Shown here: in pieces, positions 1-11,218 of the stretch
Layout of the letters: every line of letters begins with the position of its first letter
Position numbering within the stretch: the first letter of the stretch is position 1
Assembly: GCA_002118135.1 (NCBI GenBank)
Contig: BDIU01000501.1
Coordinates: 1-45,601, forward strand
DNA length: 45,601 nt
Origin: Trebouxia sp. TZW2008
Taxonomy: Eukaryota; Chlorophyta; Trebouxiophyceae; Trebouxiales; Trebouxiaceae
Direction of reading: 5' to 3'
Program-made: the position numbers and the translations under genes
The notes under the pieces: model-generated
Databases searched by the model: none
What the model saw: only the letters and a program-made list of their open reading frames with translations
Told to the model about the DNA's origin: nothing

Positions 1-311
1 CAGATGACTAGGATGCTGAGCACTGCAGACACGTGGTGCAAAACTTTCTGGGGGGACTGTACATGACCTGCCCATTGTAGAAAAGCAAACAGCAATGTCT
101 ATGCCGTCAGGTGTCATACCAGGATCTCCTGTGATAATAATAGCAATAATAATTACACTTTCCAGCATATACTGCTAGGTGTGTGTGGCACAGATGTTAT
201 TTCGTCAGGCAGGCTTGGACGTCAGGCAGGGCCTCCTGTGAGCAGAAGCATTGGCATTGTGACTTCATGCTTCTGTTATTGCAACTAGCAAGAAGTGCAA
301 TGGGCCTGCAG

Positions 312-492
312 GTCAGCAAAGACGAAGAGGAGCTGGCAAAGAAGCGGCTGGAAGTCAAGAAGGGCCTTCCGCTGCAGGACCTTGCTGGCAAAAGGGGATT
401 TCCAGAAGACGGGCGGGCACTGGCCAACCAACAGCTGCAAGCTGAGGTACATTCCATTATGCACTGCATGGCGGGGGGGGGGGGGGGGGGNN

Positions 493-524
<32 letters not shown>

Positions 525-1290
525 AATGTTCGCCGTCAGGCGGCATAGCGGCAGATTCTGGCTGAAGAGGCAGGCTGGGATGCATGGCAGCATTAGCACA
601 CATGCTGGAAGCTGAATCAGTCTTGTACAACGCACATCTGCGAAAGATCTTCCAGAAAGAGGTCATGCAATTAATGGGCAGTATGCATCGTGCAAGTAGC
701 TAATGGCCTTACACCGTGCGATTAAAATACTGCCAAAGACTGTCAGCCTCGCTACGACACAAGCTAAACCCATAACTTATAGTGTAGCAAGCCATCTGTA
801 TCTGCATGTCCCTCAAAAGACGCTCAGAACAAGCCCGCCTGATGAGACAGGACTTGCGCCACTTGTGTAATGACTATTCTTGTTGTTATTTGCATGATTG
901 GTTTTTGTTGCCTGTTCCATGTGTGCCAACGCTCTGCCTTTGCTTTGAGACCCAAAGGTCACCTGGGCATGAGCATATCTGCGACACCACTCACACCCAA
1001 CCTGATGCATATGCCACACAACCCCACACAGAGTATAGTCATTACAGATGACGCTACTGAGGCTGATGCATCTGTATCAAGCTGACTTTGACTGAACCCT
1101 TGGTGTAAGCTGCCGACCAAAACCGCTGAGTATCAGGCAAAACTTGGTGTTTCGTGTGTGGGATGATTACCTGAGAGGTGAAATCCATTCTGCCTTGCAG
1201 GAGCAATTGCTAGATGAGCAGGCTGCGCGTGCAAGACAAGCCAGGCTGGCAAGAGCAGCAGCAATGCAGCAGCAACAGCACCAGCAATAG
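312..1290 (+). CDS. 3' part of an unidentified coiled-coil protein gene
   Basis: I do not recognise this gene. Two pieces look coding. The first, 312-446, follows CTGCAG and ends at GAG|GTACAT. It is 45 codons in phase 0, rich in Lys, Glu and Leu (starts VSKDEEELAKKRLEVKK). The last, 1201-1290, follows TTGCAG and encodes EQLLDEQAARARQARLARAA and a short Gln-rich tail ending at TAG. Weaker exon-like pieces sit at about 585-661 (contains LEAESVLYNAHLRKIFQKE) and 821-863 (contains RSEQARLMRQDLRH), but I could not chain all pieces in phase. The composition suggests a long charged alpha-helix or coiled coil, as in cytoskeletal or flagellar proteins; that is inference. The 5' part lies off the window or in unrecognised exons before 312. 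A G homopolymer with two N bases lies in the first intron. Confidence 0.4.
473..523 (+). repeat. poly-G tract with two undetermined bases
   Basis: An uninterrupted G run broken only by NN at 491-492, starting 26 bases downstream of the splice donor at 447. The N bases show that the true length was not resolved. The G run is on the same strand as the transcript. Confidence 0.9.
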
Positions 1291-1825
1291 AAGCTCAGCA
1301 CTCACCTTTGTATCATGCACACAACAAGGCTGTGCTATGATGCCAAGTTGCAACACGAGTCATTCAGCATATGTGGCACATGCCGCAGTATTTGGATGTT
1401 CCATCATCACCTGAAAGGGCCTCTCTCAAAGGGCTTTTTTGAAACTGCAGTCTTATGTAAGGAAGATTAGACACAATAAACCGTTTGCTTGATGACCAAT
1501 TCTAACATGATGCATCAGAAACCCTATGGTCAGTGGTCAGTCAGGCAAACATATATACATGTGTCTACAAAATAATGGTCAACAAAATCGTTTACAACTG
1601 CTGTGTTTACAAATCATGGGCAATTTTGAATGGGTCACTGTCGGCTGAGCTGGCTTTTGAGCCTTCGACTCCTCACGTGCAGTTTAGTCAAGATGCACAA
1701 ATTACGTGACGCTCACGCGTCCGCCTGCGCCCAGCAAAACCCCGGTCTGGTCGGCTGCAATAAACCTTCTGTGAACTTGTCCTATCCTGTTTCTGCGACG
1801 AGATAGTCTGCGATTATCGCTCAAA
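1291..1825 (+). promoter_or_regulatory. 3' flank of the coiled-coil gene and probable KAB promoter
   Basis: About 535 bp without a recognisable gene. The left part is AT-rich and CpG-poor and probably holds the 3' untranslated region of the upstream gene. From about 1690 to 1820 CpG becomes frequent (acgcgtccgcctgcgc near 1714) just before the ATG at 1826, as also seen at other gene starts in this window. I recognise no TATA box or specific factor site. Confidence 0.45.
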
Positions 1826-2763
1826 ATGGCACCCGCACCGGAAGCCAACAAAATGATCTACAACCACCTCGGCAGAACCGGCCTTCGGGTGAGCCTTCAA
1901 ACGCCGACGCTGCTTTGGTATCCTCTGTTTTATTCACCCAACACCGCATTTGTAACTCACCTCGAGCTTTTCTGCCTGCGGTGTGTCGGATACGTTCATC
2001 GTTCTGGTTCGTCGACGCTGCGTGCATGGCATGCAGGTCAGTGCACTTTCATATGGCGCCTGGGTGACGTTCGGAACTCAAGTTGATGTCGAGCAGGTAC
2101 GTGTTGTTACTTGTATGTTGAAGTCGTGCAAGTTCAGCTCTCAGCTTGCTCAACGAAATGACTGTGGTTACAGGCCAAAAAGCTTATGACCATCTGCAGT
2201 GATGCTGGGGTCAACTTGTAAGTATGCCTCTCTGACTGTACAGCATCATGTCAGGCAACTGGTTTATACTGCTGTTGTTGTTGCAGCTATGACAATGCAG
2301 AGGTATATGCTGGTGGCAAAGCAGAAGAGGTTATGGGTCAAGCCATCAAGGTGGGGATGGCATGTCCACTTATGCATGTATACATGCAGACTGGGGCAGC
2401 TGCCTTTGCTGTCACTGCTTCTTGGGTTTCTTGATTCTCTGCATATCATATTTAGATGATGAAGCTGTCCACATAGACATACCTACAGGAGCATAGCTAA
2501 AGAAGCACTTTCCAGACCTGTAGTTGGGATGTTCAACTTCACTGCAAAGCAATGGAAAAGGAGCAAAACGCCTAGCAGATGATTGTTGAACGAAGCTGCT
2601 GTGTTTGTAGGAGTTGGGCTGGAAGAGGAGTGACTACGTCATCAGCACAAAAATTTTCTGGGGCGGTTCAGGTCCCAATGACAAGGGCCTGTCTAGGAAG
2701 CATGTTGTCGAGGGCACCAAGGTGAGCTTCACCCATCAACCTCACCAGCAGCAGCACCAGCAC

Positions 2764-2813
<50 letters not shown>

Positions 2814-5800
2814 CCACCACCACCACCACCACCAGCCCTAGAGATGCGTTCGCAGAAGTAGTTTGTTGTAACTGATTGAAGCAGCAATTGTCGAACTGGC
2901 TGCTCCTGTGTTGTAGGCAGCGTTGAAGCGTCTACAGCTAGACTATGTAGACCTGGTGTTTTGCCATCGGCCTGACCATTTCACACCTGTCGAGGAAACA
3001 GTGCGCGCCATGAACTTTGTGATTGACCAAGGCTGGGCATTTTACTGGGGCACCTCTGAGTGGACTGCACAGCAGATCACAGAGGTATTACCCAATAACC
3101 AGCTGGCTGTGTGCAAACTCATTTTGGGCATGTGATTCTCATAGGCACAGTCATTTCTGCCATATGTTTATGCCCAGTGCATATTGACATTGTTCTCTTG
3201 ACAATGGACTGCACAACACATCTGTTTTTGAGCTGTGGCGCTTAGCTGTTTCGCCATGCATTTTGCATAATGCACACTCTTTGGGACAACCCTTTTCCGC
3301 CCAGAATCATACTCAATGCTTGTACTGCAAATGCTAACGCTTCCCGTGTGACAACAAGCCTCATGTCAGGTCAATGGCTGTTGAGCATTCTATGTATATC
3401 TGAGGTTTGATAGGTGTGCCAAATAGTTGACACACTGTATCCTCATAACTTGTTGCAATGGGTAAGGGTGGCGAGTTGTGTCACAGATGCTCGCATGCCC
3501 AAGAGACTGTTGAGCCTTTTATACCTTGGGCAAAGGAGTGTCTGCAGACATTGACCAATACCAAAGTCAATGCATATGGATAGGGCCGTAGCAATTTGTT
3601 ATTGTAAGCAATTTGTTATTGTAAGCAATTTGTTGTTGTAAGTCGATAGTATCTGTGGCTGCTGCTGTCGCTGAAGCTGCAGCTGCGGCGTCTGTGCTGT
3701 CAGAAATTTCCGAAAGCGAGCGCTGAAAGCAGGCAGCAAGCACTCCAAAAGCAGAAATTGACTACCTGAAAAATAGAAACCATGCCAAAGTGACTGTTGA
3801 GCCTTTGAGTGCAGGCGTGGGAAGTCGCCAACAGGTTAAACTTGGTAGGTCCAGCCATGGAACAGCCCCAATACAACATGTTTGAGCGGGAGAAGGTAAG
3901 CTGATTTTGCCAATCTGATGCGCTGGCAGACTGCAGAAACAGATAAGCAGCTGAGCTTGGTGCAGCTAAGGTCATGGAATTGTTTTAGAAGTGGCTGTCA
4001 TGCTGCTGAAGTTGCTTGCTGTCCATTGAGACAATGGGTTTGATTGTTTTGTGCTGGCGTTTGTGCTGTGATGACTGATGCCTGCTGCGTGGGTCCAGCT
4101 TGGAAAGTACTGTCCCTCACTTCCGCAATCACCTGTCTTTGCTATGCTCTGCAGGTTGAGAAGGAGTTCCAGCCTCTATACAAGAGATTTGGCACTGGTG
4201 AGCAGACACGCTAAACCTGCTGTTGAGATGCACAGCACAAGTCTTGCGGTCCTTTTCAACCACCTGTGATGCATTCACATGTACATGCCGCGTATGGCTT
4301 TGTGTCTTTTCCTGTATGCATTCCACATGTTCCAAATGTGTGGTGTTACCGTGATGGTGACTATAGCGCACAGCTGATGGCAATGATGAGCTGATATGCA
4401 ATGTAGGCACCACCATCTGGAGTCCTCTGGCCTCAGGAGTGCTGAGTGGCAAGTACTCAAAGGGAAATGTGCCACCTGACAGCCGTCTTGCCCTGGAAGC
4501 CTATAAGGTGTGCCGTGCTGTTGCAGTTGTTTGCACAGACGTGCAGTCATGCCCATATGGGCCTGACTGGTTGCACTAGTTTGCATCCTCAAGGGCAATG
4601 TGGTGCCTGGCAACCGCCTCGCCCTGGAAGCTCACAAGTGAGCTGTGATGGCAGTAACAGTCATCTCTGTTCGTAAGGACACTTGATGTGGAGACATTCT
4701 TCATGTGAGGACAATGCAAACAGCAACCAATCACTGCTGTCAGACTGCAGTGGCACCTCTGAGTAAGGTTAATTTGATATAAGGACACTGTTTTTGGTAA
4801 CTAAAGCAGTCATTACGAACTGAAGTCGCTGTATGTGCACACACGTGCAATCTTTTCCATATGGATGTGATTGCTGCCTGGGCTGCCTTTATGGACAGAA
4901 CCTCTCGTCATGACACCTAATGGCTCAGACTTCTCTTTTTCTTTTCTTTCTGACCGCTTGCACTGGCTTGCGTTCACCCAGTGCTGCAGGGCTTCACGGA
5001 GGTCCATCTTCTATCTACTGAAAACAGCGGTCACCCTTGAACTGTTGCAGAAGATGTTGTGTTTAGCGCTGGATTTGAAGGAGACATTTTTGGTTACTGG
5101 GACCCTGGAGAAAGTGGATACCCTGGCTTTGCTTCACAGCAGATGGTATCTGCCACATACACCTAGCAACTGTGCTAGAACAATTCATCAGCATTGTGAC
5201 AAAATTGACATTGCGTCTGTTGCAGGGCCTGAAAGGAGACATTTCTGGTGAATGAGACCCTGGACAACGTGGATGCCCTGGAGCCCATTGCTGATGATGC
5301 CTGCTATACACAATTAGCACCTGTGCTGAATCATGTAGTCTGTCACTGCTATAACTGTCGCATGATGTCAGGTGCAGGGCTTGATGCAGAAGTCTTTGTG
5401 AAAGAGACCCTGGACATTGTCGACGTCCTAAAATGGCTTCACAGCAGATTCAGCAGACTATGTCTAGTGCAAGATTTGGAGTCTACAGCATCACTTTTGT
5501 GTTTGAATCACGCCTCATGGGGCCTGCATGCTGCAGGGTTTGAAGGAGAAGTCTCTGGTGAATGAGACTCTGGACAAGGTGGACGCTCTGAAGCCCATTG
5601 CTGATGACTTGGGAGCCAGCCTGGCCCAGCTAGCCTTGGCCTGGTGTGCCAAGAACCCACATGTCAGCACTGTCATCATGGGAGCCACCAAGGAACACCA
5701 GGTATGTTCAAGATGGACTCAGAGCTGCAATTTAGCAAAAGCTGCAAGCATATCAGTACAGTGGAGAACCTATCAGCAATGTAGCATGAGGTCTGTCTGG

Positions 5801-6834
5801 CTCAGCTAGCCCTGGCTTGGTCTGCCAAGAAACCACATTTCAGCACTGTCATTATGGGAGCTACCAAGGAACACCAGGTCTGTTCAGTATCTTCATTTGC
5901 CAATGACCTTTTTCTTATTTGCAGCCATGATGCGATACTGTTTGGCTCAGCTGGCACTGGTCTGTTGTGCCAAGACTGCCCTTGTCATCACAGTGATCAT
6001 GGGAGCCACCAAGGAACATCAGGTAATATCAAAGCAGATTTTGCATAGACAGTAAAGTCGACATGCACTGTGTCTACAGTTGAGCTTCACTTGTACTGAT
6101 CTGTTGCTATCATGCACCATTGCCCGGCTCAGCTAGCCCTGGCTTGGCGTGCCAAGAACCCTCACTTTACTACTGTCATCATGGGGGCCAGTAAGGAACA
6201 TGAGGTGGAATTGCAACAAATCATGCGGTCAGCAAAGCCCTAGAGATCATGCATCAGCAATATAGTCAGAGAACAATAGCCTAGTGCGCCAGGAAGCTCC
6301 ATGTCAGCACTTTTTTTATGGGAGGCATCAAAGAACACCAAGCATGCTTACATGCATCAGTGCCATAATTGAGCACACGAATGTCAGCATCGGCAAGCCA
6401 TTGCAGAATGGGTCAACAGGTGGGCACCAACCAAATGTCAGGTATGCTTTCAAGTAACATGCATAAACCTCACAGCCCACATGGAACCCACATGTCAGAT
6501 GGGTGCAGCCACAGAACATCAGATGCGCTTGCAGCTGTCATGTATCAGTTCATTCATTGACTATTACACATGTGTCAATTAGCATCAGCCATTTGAACTA
6601 ACAAGAGCTAGCACACAGTGGCAACCGTCGTCTGTTGAAGCCCATCATCTTGTGTGCAAGCAAGTTGCCATGTAACCCCATTTGAGGGGCCTAAACCTCA
6701 AGTGACTTTTCCTGCAGCTTGAGGACAACTTGAAGGCTATCGAGATTGTACCAAAACTGACACCAGAAGTCATAGAAAAAATTGAAGCTATCATCAAGAG
6801 CAAGCCAGAGCCAGCCTCAACCTATGGACGTTGA
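1826..6834 (+). CDS. Voltage-gated potassium channel beta subunit (KAB/AKR6 aldo/keto reductase)
   Basis: Exons 1826-1888, 2037-2096, 2174-2217, 2287-2350, 2611-2721, 2917-3084, 3815-3895, 4155-4197, 4407-4507, 5537-5701 and 6718-6834 join in phase to a 338-residue protein, close to plant KAB1 in length. It matches the family end to end: [16 protein letters not shown] at the start, [62 protein letters not shown] and [16 protein letters not shown]. The AKR tetrad is present as Asp58, Tyr63, Lys91 and His131. Plant homologs have this His; animal Kv-beta proteins usually have Asn. Family members bind NADPH and associate with Shaker-type channels; the substrate is unknown. The start is the first in-frame ATG after a CpG-rich stretch. 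Introns hold a CAG repeat, a MITE and many partial copies of exon 10, so automatic gene models are likely to go wrong between 4500 and 6700. Confidence 0.93.
2745..2836 (+). repeat. CAG/CAC trinucleotide repeat in KAB intron 5
   Basis: Mixed CAG and CAC triplets, with about 14 consecutive CAG followed by about 8 CAC, starting 24 bases after the splice donor at 2722. The frame stays open from exon 5 through the repeat, so an unspliced transcript would encode a Gln/His tract followed by a stop at about 2839. Confidence 0.9.
3591..3641 (+). repeat. 17-bp tandem repeat, three copies, in KAB intron 6
   Basis: The unit gcaatttgttattgtaa starts at 3591, 3608 and 3625, the third copy with one change. 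It lies in the intron between exons 6 and 7. That intron also repeats its own 3' region: the stretch around 3492-3520 resembles 3781-3809, just upstream of the exon 7 acceptor. Confidence 0.85.
4585..4638 (+). pseudogene. Partial copy of KAB exon 9 (3' half)
   Basis: This stretch reads [16 protein letters not shown], against [16 protein letters not shown] at the end of the true exon 9 (4407-4507). It lies 131 bases after the original and ends at a shifted donor (aagtgagc, where the original has aaggtgtgc). It is a tandem duplicate of the exon's 3' half and its donor region; whether it is ever spliced in is unknown. Confidence 0.7.
4653..4833 (-). mobile_element. Decayed MITE, reverse orientation
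   Basis: Read on the minus strand this matches the intact element at 27531-27700 along its length: the GTCCTTATATC-type subrepeats, the CAGTGATTGGTT core and the outer TGACTGCTTTAGTTACCAAA-like stretch. The terminal inverted repeats are degraded. It lies in KAB intron 9, directly after the partial exon 9 copy. It has no coding capacity. Confidence 0.75.
5078..5440 (+). pseudogene. Three partial copies of the 5' half of KAB exon 10
   Basis: Copies lie at about 5078-5138, 5226-5301 and 5376-5440, upstream of the true exon (5537-5701). All keep the block encoding ETLDKVDAL or a variant. The second and third directly follow TGCAG acceptors like the real one. The second has a one-base insertion relative to the true exon (ggcctgaaagg against ggtttgaagg) that puts a TGA in frame. 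The first and third are open over the copied part. Start-to-start spacing is roughly 150-160 bp. Confidence 0.8.
5794..6345 (+). pseudogene. Four partial copies of the 3' half of KAB exon 10
   Basis: Copies of the exon 10 end (true version [20 protein letters not shown]) lie at about 5794-5878, 5940-6022, 6124-6205 and 6283-6345, with weaker traces to about 6522. The first reads [20 protein letters not shown] and the third [20 protein letters not shown]. Both are open, with changes at the Cys and Val positions. The first three are followed by GT (gtctg, gtaat, gtgga) where the true exon has its donor. None is needed to build a full-length protein. Confidence 0.8.
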
Positions 6835-7806
6835 GTGTAGTGGTTTTGCGCAAATCCAAGTAAAGTCATAGTTGCAGGATGGTTCATGCATTTCATTGCG
6901 ATGTACATAGAGCAGCTTGCCATGTATGGCTGTCTTTCAAAGCTCTGAAGACTTTCATGTGCGTACTGACACTGCATGCATGGGGTTTACGACTCAATTT
7001 TTGTACTATTTAAAGATTGTCCAACGGCATGCAGCAAAAAAAATGATGGTGCCATGCAATTTGTAATATAATTATTCGACCATGATTTTTTTACCGCACA
7101 GGGCCTGCTGTGACGCAGACTGGCTGGCGTGGAACATCGGCAAAAGCTCAACATAAGCTTCAAGCTGCTTCTGGTCATGTCAAACACCCACAGTTACAGT
7201 CAGCATTGCAGAAAATGCTGCGCCATGCTGAGTGCGTTTAACGTCTTTGCTTGTCATTGTGATGGTATTACAGTTTTCCAAATGTCATCGAGCAGCTGTG
7301 TGCAAGACACTCAAGCGGGATGTTGGGTCCCTGTATCAATGCTGCCAGACTGTGAGCTTGCAGTCAGTTTTGGAGCACTGCAATTCAGCTTCGGACTGGT
7401 GCTGTGGCCTGAGTTGGATGCAGGCTCATTTCAAATCCTGCTGGCTTGACACAGTCACTGCATGCAAGGTCCTGCAATGCACGGCCCTGCGAAGCAAGGT
7501 GCCATGGGTTCAAAGTCTGCTTTGTACAAGTCCTGCAGGTGGGCTTTGGCTGGGGTTGAAAGGAGGTTTGCTGAGTTAGAGTGCCCCCGGAAATGTTGCT
7601 AACACTGCAACTGATTGTGTGCAAAGGCATACAGGGTCTCGGCCTGGCAGTGCGCTCAGGACTGGCATCTACAGACAATGTTTCAAGCCTCAAAGCAACC
7701 CCAACTCTGCTGCTCGGTATACAACCTCACTGCATGGCACGCAGTCATGGTGTATGCATGTGCCCACAAAAAAATAGTGCGAGCATACTGTCAAAACTGG
7801 TCAGAC
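6835..7806. other. Convergent intergenic region, no gene seen
   Basis: The region lies between the stop codons of the KAB gene (+) and the GNAT gene (-), so it should contain both 3' untranslated regions. It is AT-rich around 6990-7100. Short open frames on both strands show no recognisable motif or splice structure. A few TGTAA-like sequences, the usual green-algal polyadenylation signal, occur (for example near 7062), but I cannot tell which is used. Confidence 0.6.
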
Positions 7807-10800
7807 TTATTGACTGTCTGCATCTGATGGTACTGACTGTTGCGCATCAGAGACGCTGGAGTTGGATTTTGACTCGACATCCCAGATATACACACCATCA
7901 GAGGATCGAAGAGAACCTTGCGCAAACGCCGAACTATTTGCAGAATTTGGGCTTTGCAGTCTGCCGGGAAGATCCTTCCGCATCAGATATCGCTTTCTGC
8001 CAAGCACGTAGTACCAGGGATCTTGTGAATGGATGCCAAACCCAGCCCCTTTGTACAGCTTCTGTGCTCGCTCGTTGATGATGTCTACATGCAGCCACAT
8101 ATCTGGATATCCCCAAAGCGCTCCTGCAGAAGACGGCAGCAAATGGATCATCAAGTGAGCCCTTTTGGACTCAATTGGCCTCAACAGCCTGAGGCGATCT
8201 GATTGAGCAAGTTGAGATTCTCAATCCACCTTTGAGTCCACTTGAAACATCAGGTCATGTTGGACGCATTGCTAAAAGTGCGCTTTTCACGGTGGTCAAT
8301 GCAAGGCACTTGTACAGCATCCCAGAACACATAACTCAGAGGCGCTTGACAGAATCTTTGAGTCAAGTTGTCTCTGCTGCCTGCTGACATCATTCAAGGC
8401 TGTTGTGCAGATTACGAGCATATAATGTCATATAATGCTGTGACGACGCACAGAAGCTGTGGCACCCAACTTGACACCATGCTGAACAGGAGCATGGCAG
8501 GCATCACAGAAACAACTGGACAGCACCGTCTGTATCCTTCCCTATTGGGTCCCCCAGAGAGTAAACATCCATTGATGCACTGATTCACAGATTGATGACA
8601 TGCAGTGCAGAGAAGCAAAAGCAGGAGGCAAATTGCTTCTTGTCCACCGGCATTTGCATAGCAGAGCCTCAGCAGGGTCTGACATGCAGTGCAGAGAAGC
8701 AGCAGCAAAAGCTGGGTTGCTACCTATTTGCTGGCATTTGCGTAGCAGAGCCGCTGCCAAGCGCTTTCTTTGGTGGTCAGGGTCGACAGCCATGTTGCTG
8801 CAATACAGGCGCCATGGCTTGGATGTGGGGAATGGTGCTGGCAGCAACTGCAGATCATGTACAATGTGTCAGTTTGTAGCCTTGTCTAGTTGTGCTCCTT
8901 ATGATGTGTTCAGGGCAGTTGTTATCGTGACAAGGCAGGCATTTCCTGCGGTGAGCAGGGTCGACAGCCATATTGCTGCAATCCAGGCGCCATGGCTTGG
9001 AGGTAGGAAGAGGCGCTAACAGCAACTGCGAAGCATCTCAAACCATATCAGTTTGTAAGCCATTTTTGTTGTCAAATGATTGACACAACATTCAAGTATT
9101 CAGGGCAGTCGCATCATGGCAAGGCAAGCGTTTCCTGCATTGAGCAGGGTTGACAGCCATCTTCTGCAATACAGGCGCCAGAATTTGGAGGTAGGAAAAG
9201 GCGCTGGCAGCAACTGCAAAGCTCAAAGAATGTATCATTGTGTAGGCCATGTTGGTTTCAGTGGACTGCCATGATCTGCAAAAGTTTAGGGCATCACGGG
9301 ACTAAGTCATGGACTTGAATCATTGGAAAGAAAGCTTCACAGGACTCCGTATCTGCAGACTTTTAGTTGCATGTCGAAACATTGTTGCATTGAAGCTGCT
9401 GCTGACCATGTCATGACTGCTGCCTAGACGTTCAACCTGAATTTCAACAGACACCATTCTGGTGCCCTGATGCACTGTGTGTGGTAGGCCACGGGCAGGA
9501 AGGAAATATACCGCATCAGGAGCAGCGAGAGAGAGTATGCAGGAGGCCACGACGCGTCTGCTGCTCCGCTCCTCGACCGCCAGGCACATGAACTGCCGCT
9601 TACGCCGCCAACTCCTCAGTGCAACTCTGCAGCGCAGCTGTCTTTGAAACATCCAGCCTGCTTGTTGGCACAAACTGTATCGGATCACCATCACTAGATT
9701 GTCATATAGTCAATCATGTTGCAGCCGCTAGCTTGTCACACAAACTGCACGTGTGTGGCCTCACCTTGACTAGTAATGTGAATCTGCAACTCCAAGCGAC
9801 AAGACAACATGCATTGAATCAGTGCATGCAGACAATCACCAGTTGCATCCCTCTGCTTTGCTGCTTGGATACATGCCTAAACTGCAGCACATGCTGCCGT
9901 GCTATGAACTACAGGCTGGCGGGACCAGATGAGCGCTTGAAATGGCAAACATGTGTAAACTGCAAAGCATCTGCCCTAAGCAAAACTGCAGATGCATTGA
10001 TACCACACACACCAAACTTGGACATCCAGTTGTACCACAGAGTGTTGCATCAAGTACATTGGTGCACTGTACTGCAAACGAGATGATGTCATGTACATGG
10101 CACACAAGTCTAACTGGGGTTGTGCTATTGAGGTGCCACATAAATCTACATGGGGCGAGGCTCAGCAGATGGCACACAGGTTAGGGCATACTTTTCCAGG
10201 CGGTTTTCCAGAGGCAGGGCTGGTACCGGCTGCCCTTGCAGGCGGGCTATCTCTGCCCTGATCTTCTTGGATTGCTGCCTCAATGTAGCTTCCCTGGAGC
10301 TTCTCGCAGCCTGCAAAGTGTGCCCCCATTGATTCAAAAAAGATGCTGGCTGGGCAGACTTTGGAACTCAGTGACACATGAGCGAAGTATGAGTGAAATG
10401 TTCCTGAACTACAAATTGCAAAGTCCGTATCTGCAGCATGTTGATGCCAAATGCAGCATGAATACGCCGAGCATCTTGTCTACGATCTCAGCCTTATCAA
10501 TCACTTTTTGCTCAGCTTGATGATTGCCGCAATGTAGACCTTGAGTTCATGAAAGGGTGCAGATAAGTAGGCAGAAAGATATGCTCAGCAATGTCAGTGA
10601 TTCTTTCCCAGACTCTGGTAGACTTGTTGTGCCAAGTATGCATTCTCTCGTCACATGATGTTACGCTGCAATTGTCACAACATCAGACTCAATTGGGCAT
10701 GCTATACCTGCTGTTTGTCATGCAGAGCTCTCTTCAGTTGCTGTCGGGAATCCTGGTAGATACTTTGACGATAGAACTTCTCTGCGTCCTCAGTATACTG

Positions 10801-11218
10801 CTTCACCAGACCAGGCTCCATCTTATCAGACTCAATCCATGCAAAGGCCTGCATGGCAAAACACTGCAATCTGTGAGTACACAAGTCTCCAAGTGCGATC
10901 AGTAGCAGTGAACATCACCTCTGAATTCAGCTCGGCCACTTGATCTGCCTCCTCAAGCTTGAGGCAACGTATCTTGTAGCCAGGTGGATGGCCAGAAGCT
11001 GATCTGCTGGCTTGTGCGGATGGCACTGTATTGCTCTGGCCTGATGATGCTGTAGAAACAGCTTGCGAATCACGCAAGCCCCTCCTGTTGAGGTTTTTAT
11101 TGCTTTTCCACAAGCAAGATGTGGGCGTACAGCAAGTTCTGAGAAGCTGTGATGTGTCCGCTGACCAGCCTCGGTGAGGAGCACGGACAAAGTCTGTGCT
11201 GCTGAAGGCGTGCAGCAT
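7807..11218 (-). CDS. GNAT-family N-acetyltransferase, probably plastid-targeted
   Basis: Exons 11218-10919, 10848-10708, 10310-10192, 9626-9455, 8847-8724 and 8123-7807 keep phase and give about 390 residues. A very short extra exon between the second and third is possible (around 10500). The first about 80 residues are rich in Ser, Thr and Arg and acid-poor until YKIRCLKLEEADQVAELNSE begins the fold, which suggests a plastid transit peptide. The acetyl-CoA region is LYCSNMAVDPDHQRKRLAAA. The beta-4/beta-5 end is WLHVDIINERAQKLYKGAGF, typical of the superfamily. The usual Q/R-x-x-G-x-G/A loop appears as QRKRLA, so the first glycine is missing. A helical insert lies between the N-terminal beta strand and the core, as in some plant plastid GNATs. 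The substrate (protein N-terminus, lysine or small molecule) cannot be told. The last about 45 residues are a Ser/Asp-rich tail. Confidence 0.82.
8590..8700 (-). pseudogene. Partial copies of the 3' half of GNAT exon 5 and its donor
   Basis: The block at 8637-8680 (ggcatttgcatagcagagcc on the plus strand) copies 8733-8752 of the true exon (ggcatttgcgtagcagagcc). The flanking gcagagaagca block at 8606 and 8694 is the intron just after the donor, also repeated. The unit is about 90 bp. In transcript direction these copies lie downstream of the intact exon 8847-8724. Confidence 0.72.
8930..9215 (-). pseudogene. Two partial copies of the 5' half of GNAT exon 5
   Basis: Copies at about 8945-9027 and 9120-9210 match 8763-8850 of the true exon (plus-strand gtcgacagccat..ctgcaat..caggcgcca and the acceptor-side cagcaactgc). 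In transcript direction they lie upstream of the intact exon. They keep the acceptor sequence but lose the second half of the exon. Confidence 0.75.

Noticed and set aside
183..548. Open frame running through the poly-G tract (poly-Gly)
   Set aside because: It crosses the NN bases and a clear splice donor at 447. The Gly run is only the G homopolymer translated.
3659..3728. Ala-rich open stretch ([20 protein letters not shown] then a stop) in KAB intron 6
   Set aside because: It reads like a protein C-terminus, but the KAB exons on either side join without it in phase and it does not belong to the KAB fold. It is more likely a GCT/GCA-rich chance frame.
5226..5301. Treating the second exon 10 copy as a real KAB exon
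   Set aside because: A one-base insertion relative to the true exon brings a TGA into frame after about ten codons.
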